Below the pieces are notes generated by a model that searched no databases, was not told where the DNA came from, and was given only the letters and a program-made list of their open reading frames with translations. Of a stretch of DNA of 64,000 nt, positions 7,883 to 15,857 are shown piece after piece. This stretch comes from Rhizobacter sp. SG703. Lineage in GTDB: Bacteria; Pseudomonadota; Gammaproteobacteria; Burkholderiales; Burkholderiaceae_C. A program made the position numbers and the translations under genes. How positions within the stretch are numbered: the first letter of the stretch is position 1; each line of letters begins with the position of its first letter. The stretch is from contig NZ_JAAZQK010000002.1 in NCBI RefSeq assembly GCF_012275445.1, positions 186,001-250,000 of the forward strand, in the 5' to 3' direction.

Positions 7883-8413
7883 TCAGGCGAATTCTTGACG
7901 GACCGAAGCCGACATCAGCCGGCGGATGATCCAGCCGAGCAGCCCGCAGGCGCCGAGCGTCACCAGCACCGCCATCACGCGCGCCGCGGTCACGAAACCG
8001 CCGAACACGCCGAGGGCGCGCGGCGGCAGCGCCGCGGTGCTCAGCGTGCTGTCGGCCACCGACTGCATCACCTCCTGCTGCAGCCACAGGCCGAGCAGGT
8101 TCGCGACGATCGCCAGCAGCAGCAGCGCGATGAAGGTACGGCGTGCCCAGTCGAGCCGCAGCAGCAGGCCGACTGCCGACACCAGCGTGGCCAGCGACAC
8201 CGCCAGCCCGGCGTTGACCACCCACGGCAGGTGGGCGATCAGCAGCCCGAACAGGCCGCTGACCTGCAGGCTTTCGCTGCGGAACACGCCCGACACCAGC
8301 ATCGCGTTCTGCAGCAGCGCCGACGCACAGGCCAGCGCGCCGAGCAGCATGAACACCCATGCCGTCGCGGTGACGAACAGGGAACGGGCTCCGACGGTGA
8401 TGGTGGTGGGCAT
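7883..8413 (-). CDS. Four-helix integral membrane protein of unknown function
   Basis: 176 residues with four clear hydrophobic segments: AWVFMLLGALACASALL, LFGLLIAHLPWVVNAGLAV, TFIALLLLAIVANLLGLWL and VMAVLVTLGACGLLGWII. Short charged turns such as RLDWARR lie between them. The ATG at 8413 is supported by GAGGA about 7 bases upstream; the longer reading adds an implausible Pro/Cys-rich extension. It resembles small uncharacterised inner-membrane proteins of Burkholderiales, but I recognise no family with a known activity. It is convergent with the ychJ-like gene. Confidence 0.75.
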   Translation of the reverse strand: MPTTITVGARSLFVTATAWVFMLLGALACASALLQNAMLVSGVFRSESLQVSGLFGLLIAHLPWVVNAGLAVSLATLVSAVGLLLRLDWARRTFIALLLLAIVANLLGLWLQQEVMQSVADSTLSTAALPPRALGVFGGFVTAARVMAVLVTLGACGLLGWIIRRLMSASVRQEFA

Positions 8414-8560
8414 GGCGCTTCCTCGACAGCTCCGATTGTCCGGAGCGCAGGCGGGCTTGTCATGCGCTGCAACACGCGGCCCCCCAAGATCGAGGGGACG
8501 GCAACCCGCCCGGTGTGCACATGGCGCCACAAGGTGTCAGCCGATGTTTCAACCGCAGCG

Positions 8561-9637
8561 TCAACCGAACCGCAGCGCATACACCGGCGGCAACTGCGCC
8601 GGCAGCGCGGCCCAGGTGTCGCCGCCATCGTCGCTGCCCCACACATGGCCGGTCGTGCTGCCCATCAGCAGGCTGCGGCCGTCCGGCGACACGTCGAGCC
8701 CGTGGCGGTACACCAGGTCGTAGCAATGCCGCTGGGGCAGCCCGCGGCGCAGCGTCTCGAAGCTCGCCCCGCCGTCGCGCGTGCGGTTGACCGCCAGCGC
8801 GCCGCCGACCGGCACGCGCTGCTGGTCGGCCACGCCCGGCACGAACCAGGCGGTCTGCGCATCGCCCGGGTGCACCGCGACCGCGAAGCCGAAATCCGAC
8901 AGCGGCGCGCTCGTCACCTGCTGCCACGAGGCCGACGCATCGGTCGAGCGCCAGATGCCGTTGTGGTGCTGGGTCCACAGCACGTCCGGCTGCGCGGCGC
9001 AGCGCACGATGCGGTGCGGGTCCTGGGTGTTCGGCGAGCCGGCCTGCTCCGGCGGCATGTAGGCGGCGCGCATGCCGTCGGCCTGGAGCTGCCAGCTCGC
9101 GCCGTCGTCGTGCGTGACCCAGGCGCCGCCGCAGCTGATGCCGAGCACCAGGTCGCCGGCGCGCGCGGGGTGCGGGCAGATCGAATGGATGCCGGGCACG
9201 TCGTAGCCGCCGCCGAACCAGTCGGCGCGCTCCGGCCGCTGCCACAGCGGATCGACCAGCTGCCACGAATCGCCGCCGTCGCCGCTGCGGAACAGCCCGC
9301 CCGGCAGCGTGCCGAGCCACAGCGTGCCGTGGTCGCGTTCCAGCGACCACACCTGCACCACCTTCCACGGCACGCCGGTCGCGCCTTCCGGCTGCGCCGG
9401 AAAAGCCGGCGCAGCCACCTCGTGCCACGTGGCGCCCTGGTCATCGGACGCATGCAGCTTGACGCCGAAGTGGCCCAGGTTCAGCGCTGCCAGCAGGCGG
9501 CCGTCGGCACCGGGCGGCAGCAGCATCGACACCGGCTCGCCGAGGAAGCTGGTGCGGGCGATGTCCCACGCGCCGCCGCGACCGCGCGTCAGTTCGAACA
9601 GGCCCTTGCGGGTGGCGGCCCAGGCACGGTCTGACAT
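8561..9637 (-). CDS. Sialidase-like (BNR/VPS10-type) beta-propeller protein
   Basis: 358 residues with repeated Asp-box motifs (S-x-D-x-G-x-T-W): SDDQGATW, SGDGGDSW, THDDGASW, STDASASW, TRDGGASF and GSDDGGDTW. This indicates a six-bladed propeller as in exo-alpha-sialidases and glycosyl hydrolase-like proteins. No signal peptide or sialidase Arg triad is obvious, so enzymatic sialidase activity is doubtful. The start MSDRAWAAT at 9637 has AAGGAG 8 bases upstream. The MoaD/ThiS gene precedes it on the same strand, now separated by a 266-bp inverted-repeat element whose edge touches this ribosome-binding site. Function unknown. Confidence 0.8.
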   Translation of the reverse strand: MSDRAWAATRKGLFELTRGRGGAWDIARTSFLGEPVSMLLPPGADGRLLAALNLGHFGVKLHASDDQGATWHEVAAPAFPAQPEGATGVPWKVVQVWSLERDHGTLWLGTLPGGLFRSGDGGDSWQLVDPLWQRPERADWFGGGYDVPGIHSICPHPARAGDLVLGISCGGAWVTHDDGASWQLQADGMRAAYMPPEQAGSPNTQDPHRIVRCAAQPDVLWTQHHNGIWRSTDASASWQQVTSAPLSDFGFAVAVHPGDAQTAWFVPGVADQQRVPVGGALAVNRTRDGGASFETLRRGLPQRHCYDLVYRHGLDVSPDGRSLLMGSTTGHVWGSDDGGDTWAALPAQLPPVYALRFG

Positions 9638-9680
9638 CTGCAACTCCTTAGGGCCTGTTAACACGACGGGAAGGCTCGCG

Positions 9681-9779
9681 CCGGTGCTTGGCAAGGCGCT
9701 GGGCAAGGCGCGACGCGCAGCCCAGGCTCCGTGCCCGGGCAAGCGGCGCAACGCGGCCCAGCGCCTTGCCAGGCACCGG
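9681..9779. repeat. Inner hairpin 1 of the MITE-like element
   Basis: Arms 9681-9703 and 9757-9779 are inverted copies matching at 22 of 23 positions (CCGGTGC[T/C]TGGCAAGG...), with a 53-base loop. Confidence 0.8.
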
Positions 9780-9792
9780 CCCGAAGGGTGAT

Positions 9793-9883
9793 CTCATCAA
9801 AAGGGCACCCGTGACGTTGCACGGATTGCCCAGGCAGCAAGCCTGGGCTGCGCCGTGCGCCTTGCGGGTGCCCTTTTGATGAG
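9793..9883. repeat. Inner hairpin 2 of the MITE-like element
   Basis: Arms 9793-9811 and 9865-9883 are perfect 19-base inverted copies (CTCATCAAAAGGGCACCCG and its complement). The loop holds a second stem, GCCCAGGC-AGCAA-GCCTGGGC, so the whole forms one long branched hairpin. Confidence 0.85.
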
Positions 9884-9918
9884 TCACGCGTGCCTTCCCG
9901 TCGTTAACAGGCCCTGGA

Positions 9919-10188
9919 TCAACCGCCGGACAGCGCCTGCATCACGTGGATCCGGCTGTCCGGCCGCAATGCGTCGGCCAGCGCCACGCGGTCGTCGCTG
10001 CGCACGCCGTCGACGAAGGCCACCACGTTCGGCCGCAGGTGGCCCTGCTCGTCGAGCACGTAGCCGCGCAACCGCGGGTGCGCGGCGAACACCGCGTCGA
10101 GCGCGCCGCGCAGGCTGGCGGCGTCGACGTCGAGTTCGGGCGTCTCGATGAAGCGGCGCAGCTGCTGCGTGAACACGACGTGGGCCAT
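9919..10188 (-). CDS. MoaD/ThiS-family ubiquitin-like sulfur-carrier protein
   Basis: 89 residues with a beta-grasp pattern and a C-terminal QALSGG. The diglycine tail is activated by an E1-like enzyme for sulfur transfer in MoaD, ThiS and related proteins. LRPNVVAFVDGVRSDD is the typical central strand-loop. No moaE, thiG or E1-like gene lies nearby. The apparent partner is the propeller gene downstream on the same strand, a pairing I recall from related bacteria (from memory, not checked). The role may be in sulfur transfer or protein conjugation rather than molybdopterin synthesis. It is divergent from rarD (45 bp between starts). Confidence 0.82.
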   Translation of the reverse strand: MAHVVFTQQLRRFIETPELDVDAASLRGALDAVFAAHPRLRGYVLDEQGHLRPNVVAFVDGVRSDDRVALADALRPDSRIHVMQALSGG

Positions 10189-10233
10189 GGAGCGCGATGA
10201 TGCCCGTCACGCCCAGCCGCGACAATCCACCCG

Positions 10234-11106
10234 ATGAATTACGGACCCTTCTACGCCGCCCTCGCCTTCACGCTGTGGGGCGTGTTCCCGCTGTTCTTCC
10301 GCCGGCTGGCCATGCTGCCGGCCGGCGAGGTGCTGGCACACCGCATCGTCTGGTCGCTCGCCTTCGTGCTGATCGTGCTCGGCGTGCGCCGCCAGTGGGG
10401 GTGGCTGAGGCCGCTGCTGCGCCAGCCGCGCGTGCTCGGCGCGTTCGCCGCCAGCGCGCTGCTGCTGGCGGTGAACTGGCTGACCTACATCTGGTCGGTC
10501 AACCACGGCCATGTGCTCGACGCGAGCCTCGGCTACTTCATCACGCCGCTCGTCAACGTGCTGCTCGGCTACACCGTGTTGCACGAACGCCCGCGGCGCG
10601 GCCAGTGGGTCGCGCTCGCGCTGGCGACGGCCGGCGTGGTCTGGCTGACGGTGCAGGCCGGCCAGTTGCCGTGGATCGCGCTGGTGCTGGCCGCGAGCTT
10701 CGGCAGCTACGGGCTGCTGCGCAAGGTCGCGGTGCTCGGGCCGCTGGAAGGCCTCGCACTGGAGGCGATGCTGCTGGCGCCGCTGGCCATCGCCGCACTG
10801 CTGTTCTGGCAGGCGCAGGGCAGCGGGCAGTTCCCGCTGCCCGACACGGCGACCAACCTGTGGCTGCTGGCGGCCGGGCCGATCACCGCGGTGCCGCTGC
10901 TGCTGTTCGCCGCCGGCGCGCGCCGCATCTCGATGACGACACTCGGGCTGATGCAGTACATCGGCCCGACGATCCAGTTCGGACTCGGCGTGTGGCTGTT
11001 CGGCGAGCCGTTCGGCGGCGCGCGGCTGGCGGGTTTCGGGCTGATCTGGCTGGCGCTGGCGGTGTACAGCGTGGAAGGCTGGCGGGCCCGCGACCAGCAC
11101 GGCTGA
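10234..11106 (+). CDS. rarD: RarD, EamA/DMT-family transporter
   Basis: 290-residue inner-membrane protein with ten predicted helices, formed by two EamA repeats. It begins MNYGPFYAALAFTLWGVFPLFF, the recognisable RarD start. NWLTYIWSVNHGHVLDASLGYF and LLGYTVLHERPRRGQW are conserved RarD segments. RarD proteins were named from a chloramphenicol-sensitivity phenotype; the natural substrate is unknown, probably a small metabolite. The divergent neighbour encodes the MoaD-like protein. The C-terminus (GWRARDQHG) lies 38 bp before the LRR-like gene. Confidence 0.9.
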   Translation: MNYGPFYAALAFTLWGVFPLFFRRLAMLPAGEVLAHRIVWSLAFVLIVLGVRRQWGWLRPLLRQPRVLGAFAASALLLAVNWLTYIWSVNHGHVLDASLGYFITPLVNVLLGYTVLHERPRRGQWVALALATAGVVWLTVQAGQLPWIALVLAASFGSYGLLRKVAVLGPLEGLALEAMLLAPLAIAALLFWQAQGSGQFPLPDTATNLWLLAAGPITAVPLLLFAAGARRISMTTLGLMQYIGPTIQFGLGVWLFGEPFGGARLAGFGLIWLALAVYSVEGWRARDQHG

Positions 11107-11144
11107 AGCGTGGAACCCTGGCCGGTTGCCAGCCACTCAGGTGC

Positions 11145-12317
11145 ATGACGCCCGCCAAACGCACACGTTCGCCGTCCCTTCCAGACAGCCCTCGTCTTGC
11201 CACGGAAGCCCGCATCGATCCCCTGCGAGCCTTCACCATCCCGCAGCCAGGCCAGCTGGCCTGGTCGTTCAAGGACTGTCGCGGCAAGCACAAAGGTGTC
11301 GACTTCGCCAGCCTGGCAACGAAGATCGACCATCCATCTTCCGTGCTTGAACTCAAAATGACGTGGGAATGGAGCCCGGATGAAGCGGGCGGGGAAGAAA
11401 ATACGTTGGCGGCCTGGCGCGCACTGCAGGCGTTCACCGGACTCAAATCGCTGTCCCTCGACATCGAGATCGAGACCTTTCCCGACACGGCCCAGGCACT
11501 GGCCGTCAGCCTGAGCCAGATGCCCCATCTCGAGCACCTGCGCCTCGGGGCTTTCGTCGACGAAGACTCCTTCGCCCCGATCCTGCCTTCATTGCCGGCA
11601 ACGCTGCGGAGCATCACGCTGCACAGTGCGCCCGAAGCGATGACATGCCTGCTCCAGCACCTGCACACCACGCCGCTGCATCGTCTGGAGCACCTGCACC
11701 TGAAAGTCTTCGAACAACTGCACGACGCCAGTCGACTGAATCTGTGGGGAGAACTTGCCAAGGCCCTCGAGATGTGGATTCCTCTGGCCGATTCGCTCTG
11801 TCAGCTGAGTTACCCGGAGGAAGTGCGATGGGGTATTGCCCCGTATGACATGCGTCGCACGGTGAAGAAGAGCCAATCGCTGCATGCGCTGAACTTCTCA
11901 CCGGATTTCGTCGGCAAGGTCCGCAAGGATGTCGACAACAACCTGAAGCTGATCCATCCGCAGCTGACCGAGAACCTCGACAAGCTGGTCCGCTTCCCCT
12001 ACGGACTCTTCGACGCGCTCTGCAGCGCCGTCATGACGCAGCTTTCCACGACCGGCGCCGCGGCTCCCCACGACATCACCCAACTCGTCCACGCATTCTG
12101 GATGGGCCGCAACACGCCTCGCGATCGCTGGCGTGCATTGGCGCTGGTGTGCGTCTGCAAGGCATATCGCGATCTGGCAGCGAAGACCTCCGGCGAGGCG
12201 ATCGCCGCACAGCGGCTGAAAGTCTCGGTCGATCGACGGGCCACCATCCTGCAGCAGTACGGCCTCGCCACGGATGCGACAGTGCAGCGCCTGCAGCACA
12301 GGCTGACGAAAACCTGA
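11145..12317 (+). CDS. LRR-like protein with C-terminal F-box-like segment, possible effector
   Basis: 390 residues with no signal peptide or membrane segment. The N-terminus is basic and Ser/Pro-rich (MTPAKRTRSPSLPDSPRL). The middle shows leucine-rich-repeat-like units: LQAFTGLKSLSLDIEIE (about 94-110), LSQMPHLEHLRLGAF (123-137), LPATLRSITLHS (150-161) and TPLHRLEHLHLKVF (176-189). Residues 305-347 (DITQLVHAFW...LALVCVCKAYRDLAA) resemble an F-box helix bundle. A related but diverged protein is encoded at 14429. No strong ribosome-binding site precedes the ATG at 11145. I infer a host-directed effector or protein-binding scaffold; nothing in the sequence proves export. Confidence 0.65.
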   Translation: MTPAKRTRSPSLPDSPRLATEARIDPLRAFTIPQPGQLAWSFKDCRGKHKGVDFASLATKIDHPSSVLELKMTWEWSPDEAGGEENTLAAWRALQAFTGLKSLSLDIEIETFPDTAQALAVSLSQMPHLEHLRLGAFVDEDSFAPILPSLPATLRSITLHSAPEAMTCLLQHLHTTPLHRLEHLHLKVFEQLHDASRLNLWGELAKALEMWIPLADSLCQLSYPEEVRWGIAPYDMRRTVKKSQSLHALNFSPDFVGKVRKDVDNNLKLIHPQLTENLDKLVRFPYGLFDALCSAVMTQLSTTGAAAPHDITQLVHAFWMGRNTPRDRWRALALVCVCKAYRDLAAKTSGEAIAAQRLKVSVDRRATILQQYGLATDATVQRLQHRLTKT

Positions 12318-12411
12318 GCCCCCCCGAGGTTGCAGCTGGTCACAATCCGGCCGCGCGATGCGGGCAGGCGGCCTTCAGAATGGAAACGATTCCAGAGAGT
12401 TCCATCGCGCC

Positions 12412-13398
12412 ATGAACCGTCGAACCCACCTTGCCCTGCTGTCGTTGAGCATCGCCCTCTCCGCCTGCGGCGGCGGATCGGACGACGAACCGTCGAACCC
12501 GGTGTCGGGCGGGCCTGCGCCGGCACCCGCTCCGACTCCGTCGCCTTCACCGGCCCCCGCACCCGCACCCGCACCCGCACCCGCACCCGCACCCGCACCC
12601 GCACCGGCACCGGCACCGGCACCGGCACCGGCACCTGCCCCTGCTCCCTCTCCGGCTCCAGCCCCCGCACCAGCCCCCGCGCCGTCGTCCGCCGACCTGA
12701 CCGATGCCCGCAAGAAGGACATCGCGATGCAGATCGTCTCCAGCGCCGAGAACTCGTCGCTGAACTGGAAGGCGCAGTACGCCTACATCCAGGACATCGG
12801 TGACGGCCGCGGCTACACCGGCGGCATCATCGGCTTCTGCTCCGGCACCAGCGACATGCTGGAGGTCGTCCAGGATTACACCCAGCGGTCGCCGAACAAC
12901 GTGCTGGCCAGGTACATCCCGGCGCTGAAGAAGGTCAACGGCAGCGATTCGCACGCCGGCCTGGACCCGACCTTCACCGGCGACTGGAAGACCGCTGCCG
13001 CCGACCTGGTCTTCCAGCAGTCGCAGGACAGCGTGCGCGACGACACCTACTTCAACCCGGCCGTCAGCCAGGCGAAGACCGACGGGCTGCGCGCGCTCGG
13101 CCAGTTCGCCTACTACGACGCGATCGTGATGCACGGCCCGGGCAACGACGGCATCAGCTTCGGCGGCATCCGCAAGGCGGCGATGGCGAAGGCCAGGACG
13201 CCGGCGCAAGGCGGCGACGAGACGACCTACCTGAACGCCTTCCTCGATGCCCGCGTGGCCGCGATGAAGACCGAGGAAGCGCACAGCGACACGACGCGCG
13301 TCGACACCGCGCAGCGCGTCTGGCTGAAGGCCGGCAACTTCGACCTCAACACGCCGCTGAACTGGAAGGTCTACGGCGACAGCTTCAGCATCAAGTAG
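12412..13398 (+). CDS. GH46 chitosanase lipoprotein with long Pro-Ala linker
   Basis: 328-residue exported chitosanase (endo-hydrolysis of beta-1,4 links in chitosan). A lipoprotein signal (MNRRTHLALLSLSIALSAC, lipobox LSAC) is followed by Gly and acidic residues, then a Pro-Ala/Ser linker of about 60 residues. The GH46 domain runs to the end. QIVSSAENSSLNWKAQYAYI carries the catalytic Glu, and YIQDIGDGRGYTGGIIGF the catalytic Asp, both as in the Streptomyces N174 enzyme. GFCSGTSDML is also diagnostic. The ATG at 12412 gives a perfect signal peptide. Outer-membrane anchoring is inferred. The linker DNA is a hexanucleotide repeat. Confidence 0.93.
   Translation: MNRRTHLALLSLSIALSACGGGSDDEPSNPVSGGPAPAPAPTPSPSPAPAPAPAPAPAPAPAPAPAPAPAPAPAPAPAPSPAPAPAPAPAPSSADLTDARKKDIAMQIVSSAENSSLNWKAQYAYIQDIGDGRGYTGGIIGFCSGTSDMLEVVQDYTQRSPNNVLARYIPALKKVNGSDSHAGLDPTFTGDWKTAAADLVFQQSQDSVRDDTYFNPAVSQAKTDGLRALGQFAYYDAIVMHGPGNDGISFGGIRKAAMAKARTPAQGGDETTYLNAFLDARVAAMKTEEAHSDTTRVDTAQRVWLKAGNFDLNTPLNWKVYGDSFSIK
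12556..12633 (+). repeat. Hexanucleotide tandem repeat coding the Pro-Ala linker
   Basis: Eight copies of CCCGCA (12556-12603) are followed by five of CCGGCA (12604-12633), each unit coding Pro-Ala. Because the unit is six bases, slippage would change linker length without breaking the frame. Confidence 0.9.
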
Positions 13399-13465
13399 CG
13401 CCTGACGGGGCCTGGAAGCCCGAGTGCGGCCGTCGCCTGTCGGCGGCGTGGCAACATCGTCGCCG

Positions 13466-14350
13466 ATGCGCCCGTTGTCCCTCCGCCGCTGGCACCGCCA
13501 GTCCGTCCTCACGGCCGGCCTGGCCTTGCTGCTCGGCCTGCAGATCGGCTGCGCGTCGCTCGACGAGCGCCAGCGCGCGTGGATCTTCCAGCCCGGAGAC
13601 CGCGTCTGGTATGGCGGGGCCGCGGCCGCCGAGGGCATGGACGACGCCTGGATCGACTACCGATCGAACGTCGCCGAATCGCGCGACCAGGCGGTCCGCC
13701 TGCACGGCCTGTGGCTGGCGCAAGACGACCCCAAGGCACCGGTGCTGCTCTACCTGCACGGCGCCCGCTTCGACGTGCGCGCCAGCGCGACGCGGATGCG
13801 GCGCATGCACGAACTGGGGTTCTCGGTGCTCGCGATCGACTACCGCGGCTTCGGGCGCAGCAGCGCCGGGCTGCCGTCGCAGGCGCTGGCCGATGAAGAC
13901 GCCCATGCCGCCTGGGACTGGCTCGCGCACAAGCGGCCGCAGGCCCGCCGCTTCATCTTCGGCCACTCGCTGGGTGGCGCGATCGCGGTGCAGCTGGCCG
14001 CCGAGGTGCCCGACGAGGCCGGCCTGATCGTCGAAGGCAGCTTCACGTCGATCCCCGACGTGGTATCGACCTTCCGCTGGGGCTGGCTGCCGGTCGGGCC
14101 GCTGATCACGCAGCGCTTCGATGCCGCGTCGCGGGTCGCCGACATCGGCTCGCCGCTGCTGGTGGTGCACGGCAGCGACGACACGCTGATCCAGCCGGCA
14201 CTCGGCCGCGCGCTGTTCGAACGAGCCCGCGAGCCGAAGCGATTCATGCTGATCGAAGGGGCCTCGCACCACAACACCAACGACCTGGGCCAGCCGCAGT
14301 ACCGCGAGGCGGTGGCCGAGTTGTTCGGCATCGGGCGATCGCCCCCCTGA
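13466..14350 (+). CDS. Lipoprotein alpha/beta hydrolase
   Basis: 294 residues. The N-terminus has a twin basic start, a hydrophobic stretch (AGLALLLGLQIGC) and a lipobox-like end at GLQIGC-A, so membrane anchoring is likely. The hydrolase core shows the nucleophile elbow FGHSLGGA, an acid in VVHGSDDTLIQP and a histidine in EGASHHNTND. The region LYLHGARFD replaces the usual YLHGNG of this family. Substrate unknown. I chose ATG 13466 because it opens the signal peptide; an upstream GTG at 13424 would bury it. It lies 67 bp downstream of the chitosanase gene on the same strand and could be co-expressed. Confidence 0.82.
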   Translation: MRPLSLRRWHRQSVLTAGLALLLGLQIGCASLDERQRAWIFQPGDRVWYGGAAAAEGMDDAWIDYRSNVAESRDQAVRLHGLWLAQDDPKAPVLLYLHGARFDVRASATRMRRMHELGFSVLAIDYRGFGRSSAGLPSQALADEDAHAAWDWLAHKRPQARRFIFGHSLGGAIAVQLAAEVPDEAGLIVEGSFTSIPDVVSTFRWGWLPVGPLITQRFDAASRVADIGSPLLVVHGSDDTLIQPALGRALFERAREPKRFMLIEGASHHNTNDLGQPQYREAVAELFGIGRSPP

Positions 14351-14352
14351 CA

Positions 14353-14366
14353 CAGACACATGTCTG
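14353..14366. promoter_or_regulatory. Inverted repeat CAGACA-CA-TGTCTG upstream of the second LRR-like gene
   Basis: Perfect 6-base arms with a 2-base spacer start 3 bp after the hydrolase stop and 62 bp before the next ATG. It could be an operator or a weak hairpin; no family match is claimed. Confidence 0.3.
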
Positions 14367-14428
14367 GAAACCGGAGGCGGTGAATCGCCACTCACCGGCT
14401 TTCCACTTCGCTTCGTCGCCGGCCCACC

Positions 14429-15847
14429 ATGAAACGCGTGCGATCTTCACCTGCATCCAACGAATCGAAGCGTTCCTGCACAGACGTGGTGCTCGCAGCA
14501 GAACTGATGCATGCAGGCAAGTTCAAAGGGAACCTCGACACCCATCGAGCCATCTGGCGCCTGGCCAGCCAGTCGCCATCCGCCACCTTCAAGTCGGCAT
14601 GGGATGGCCCCGACTGCACTGCGCTGCTTCAGACCTGCAACGGCGTGGACTGGGTGGCCAATTTTTCGCACATCGCCACGCTGTTCGGCAGGACCGCGCT
14701 GACCGACGACATCTGCAGCCCCAGCCCCGAGTTGATCGCTCACCTGCTCCACGCCTGCCCGCAGATCGTCGACATGACGCTCGAGAATTTCAGCGCCGAC
14801 GGCGAGCACATCGCCGGGCTGGAAGCAGCGCTGTCGAGCACGAACCACCTGCGCAGCTTCCGCATCACGCCGGAAGACATGGATCCCGGCGTCGGCCTGT
14901 GCATCGCACGCGGATTGCGATCCCACCACCACCTCTCATCGTGGCGCCACTGGACCGACGACGATCCGGACACCATCGCTCCCGTGCTGGCAGAAACCCT
15001 GTCCAGCGTGCATAACCTGGAATGCCTGGATCTGTGCATCGATGAATCCTGGACCGCCGATCACTTCGACCTGCTCGCGGTCCCGCTGATGCGAATGCCG
15101 GCCTTGCAGGACCTGCGGCTCAGGCTCGCCGCGGGTTGCGATCTCTCGCGACTGTTCCAGACGATGTCGGCAGCCGGCCCCTCCTTGCCGCTGGCATCGC
15201 TGAAGGTGGACATCGCCCGCGATGGCGATGCCTCGATCCGCAACGCCGCCAGGGCGCTCTCGCAAGCGATTGCCGCGTTGCCGCGACTGATGTCGCTGAC
15301 CGTGTCCCGTCATGTGTTCGAGGCGATGGACCCTCAGGCCCTGATCCGTGCGGTCAGGCGGAACGGCGTCCTCGGCACCCTCACGCTCCTCGATGTGCAT
15401 GGCGACGACCTGCCCCGCGAACTACCCACCAGGTTGTCCGCCGCGCTGGGCACCAACCGGGACCGCTTCGCCATCGCACCGGTCGAGATGATGGCCCCTG
15501 CCTGCAGCGTCTTCGTCAATGCAGCCCTGTGGCACTGCCAGCTCGAGCCCGTGTCGGACATCGGCCACGTGGTGGCCGAGCACCTGGTGGGTCGGACAGC
15601 CGCGCCCGACATGCGGGACTGCCAGGGCCTGCTTCGGGTGTCGAAGCCCGTCTGGGCGGCTGCGCGCGCCGCGCGCCGGCACGCCATGCTGGCCTTGCTG
15701 CAGCAGCCCTCCACCGAGAGGACCGGGCCGCACATGCTGCACCTGGTCGGGCTGGGCCGCAGATTCGACATCCTGACGGTCGACGAAGCGCTGCAACTGC
15801 GCGAACGACACAGCGGCTGGATCCACGAAATGCCGGCCCGGCAGTGA
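14429..15847 (+). CDS. LRR-like protein related to the one at 11145, possible effector
   Basis: 472 residues, no export signal of Sec or Tat type, with a basic Ser-rich start (MKRVRSSPASNESKRSC). Repeats of LRR type are frequent: STNHLRSFRITPE, LSSVHNLECLDLCID, LMRMPALQDLRLRLA, LPLASLKVDIA, LPRLMSLTVSR and NGVLGTLTLLDVHG. A C-terminal region (SDIGHVVAEHLVGR...CQGLLRVSKPVWAAAR) aligns by eye with the F-box-like segment of the 11145 protein. The two genes are separated only by the chitosanase and hydrolase genes. No clear ribosome-binding site. An effector or adaptor role is inference; no secretion genes are nearby apart from gspAB. Confidence 0.62.
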   Translation: MKRVRSSPASNESKRSCTDVVLAAELMHAGKFKGNLDTHRAIWRLASQSPSATFKSAWDGPDCTALLQTCNGVDWVANFSHIATLFGRTALTDDICSPSPELIAHLLHACPQIVDMTLENFSADGEHIAGLEAALSSTNHLRSFRITPEDMDPGVGLCIARGLRSHHHLSSWRHWTDDDPDTIAPVLAETLSSVHNLECLDLCIDESWTADHFDLLAVPLMRMPALQDLRLRLAAGCDLSRLFQTMSAAGPSLPLASLKVDIARDGDASIRNAARALSQAIAALPRLMSLTVSRHVFEAMDPQALIRAVRRNGVLGTLTLLDVHGDDLPRELPTRLSAALGTNRDRFAIAPVEMMAPACSVFVNAALWHCQLEPVSDIGHVVAEHLVGRTAAPDMRDCQGLLRVSKPVWAAARAARRHAMLALLQQPSTERTGPHMLHLVGLGRRFDILTVDEALQLRERHSGWIHEMPARQ

Positions 15848-15857
15848 CCTCTTCGCC

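Larger units (their letters stand above)
9650..9915. mobile_element. 266-bp MITE-like element with about 30-bp terminal inverted repeats
   Basis: The ends 9650-9680 and 9887-9915 are inverted copies that begin AGGGCCTGTTAAC and differ by one 2-base gap and one substitution. Inside are two further long hairpins (9681-9779 and 9793-9883). No convincing transposase fragment is present, and I see no clear target-site duplication. The size and architecture suggest a non-autonomous element or a dispersed structured repeat. It lies between the genes for the MoaD/ThiS protein and the propeller, which would otherwise be about 15 bp apart. Confidence 0.7.

Noticed and set aside
9648-9887. Open frame of 79 codons inside the MITE-like element
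   Set aside because: It is spread across both palindromes, as expected of a hairpin sequence, and has no ribosome-binding site. A real peptide cannot be excluded but is unsupported.
9650-9915. CRISPR array
   Set aside because: The repeats are inverted, not direct with regular spacers; no cas gene was found anywhere in the window.
12375-12722. Minus-strand Gly-Ala repeat protein
   Set aside because: It is the complement of the hexanucleotide linker of the chitosanase gene.
14400-14428. hrp_II-type box (TTCG-N16-TTCG) before the second LRR-like gene
   Set aside because: The two TTCG copies near 14410 are one base apart, not 16; no such box occurs before 11145 or 25000 either.
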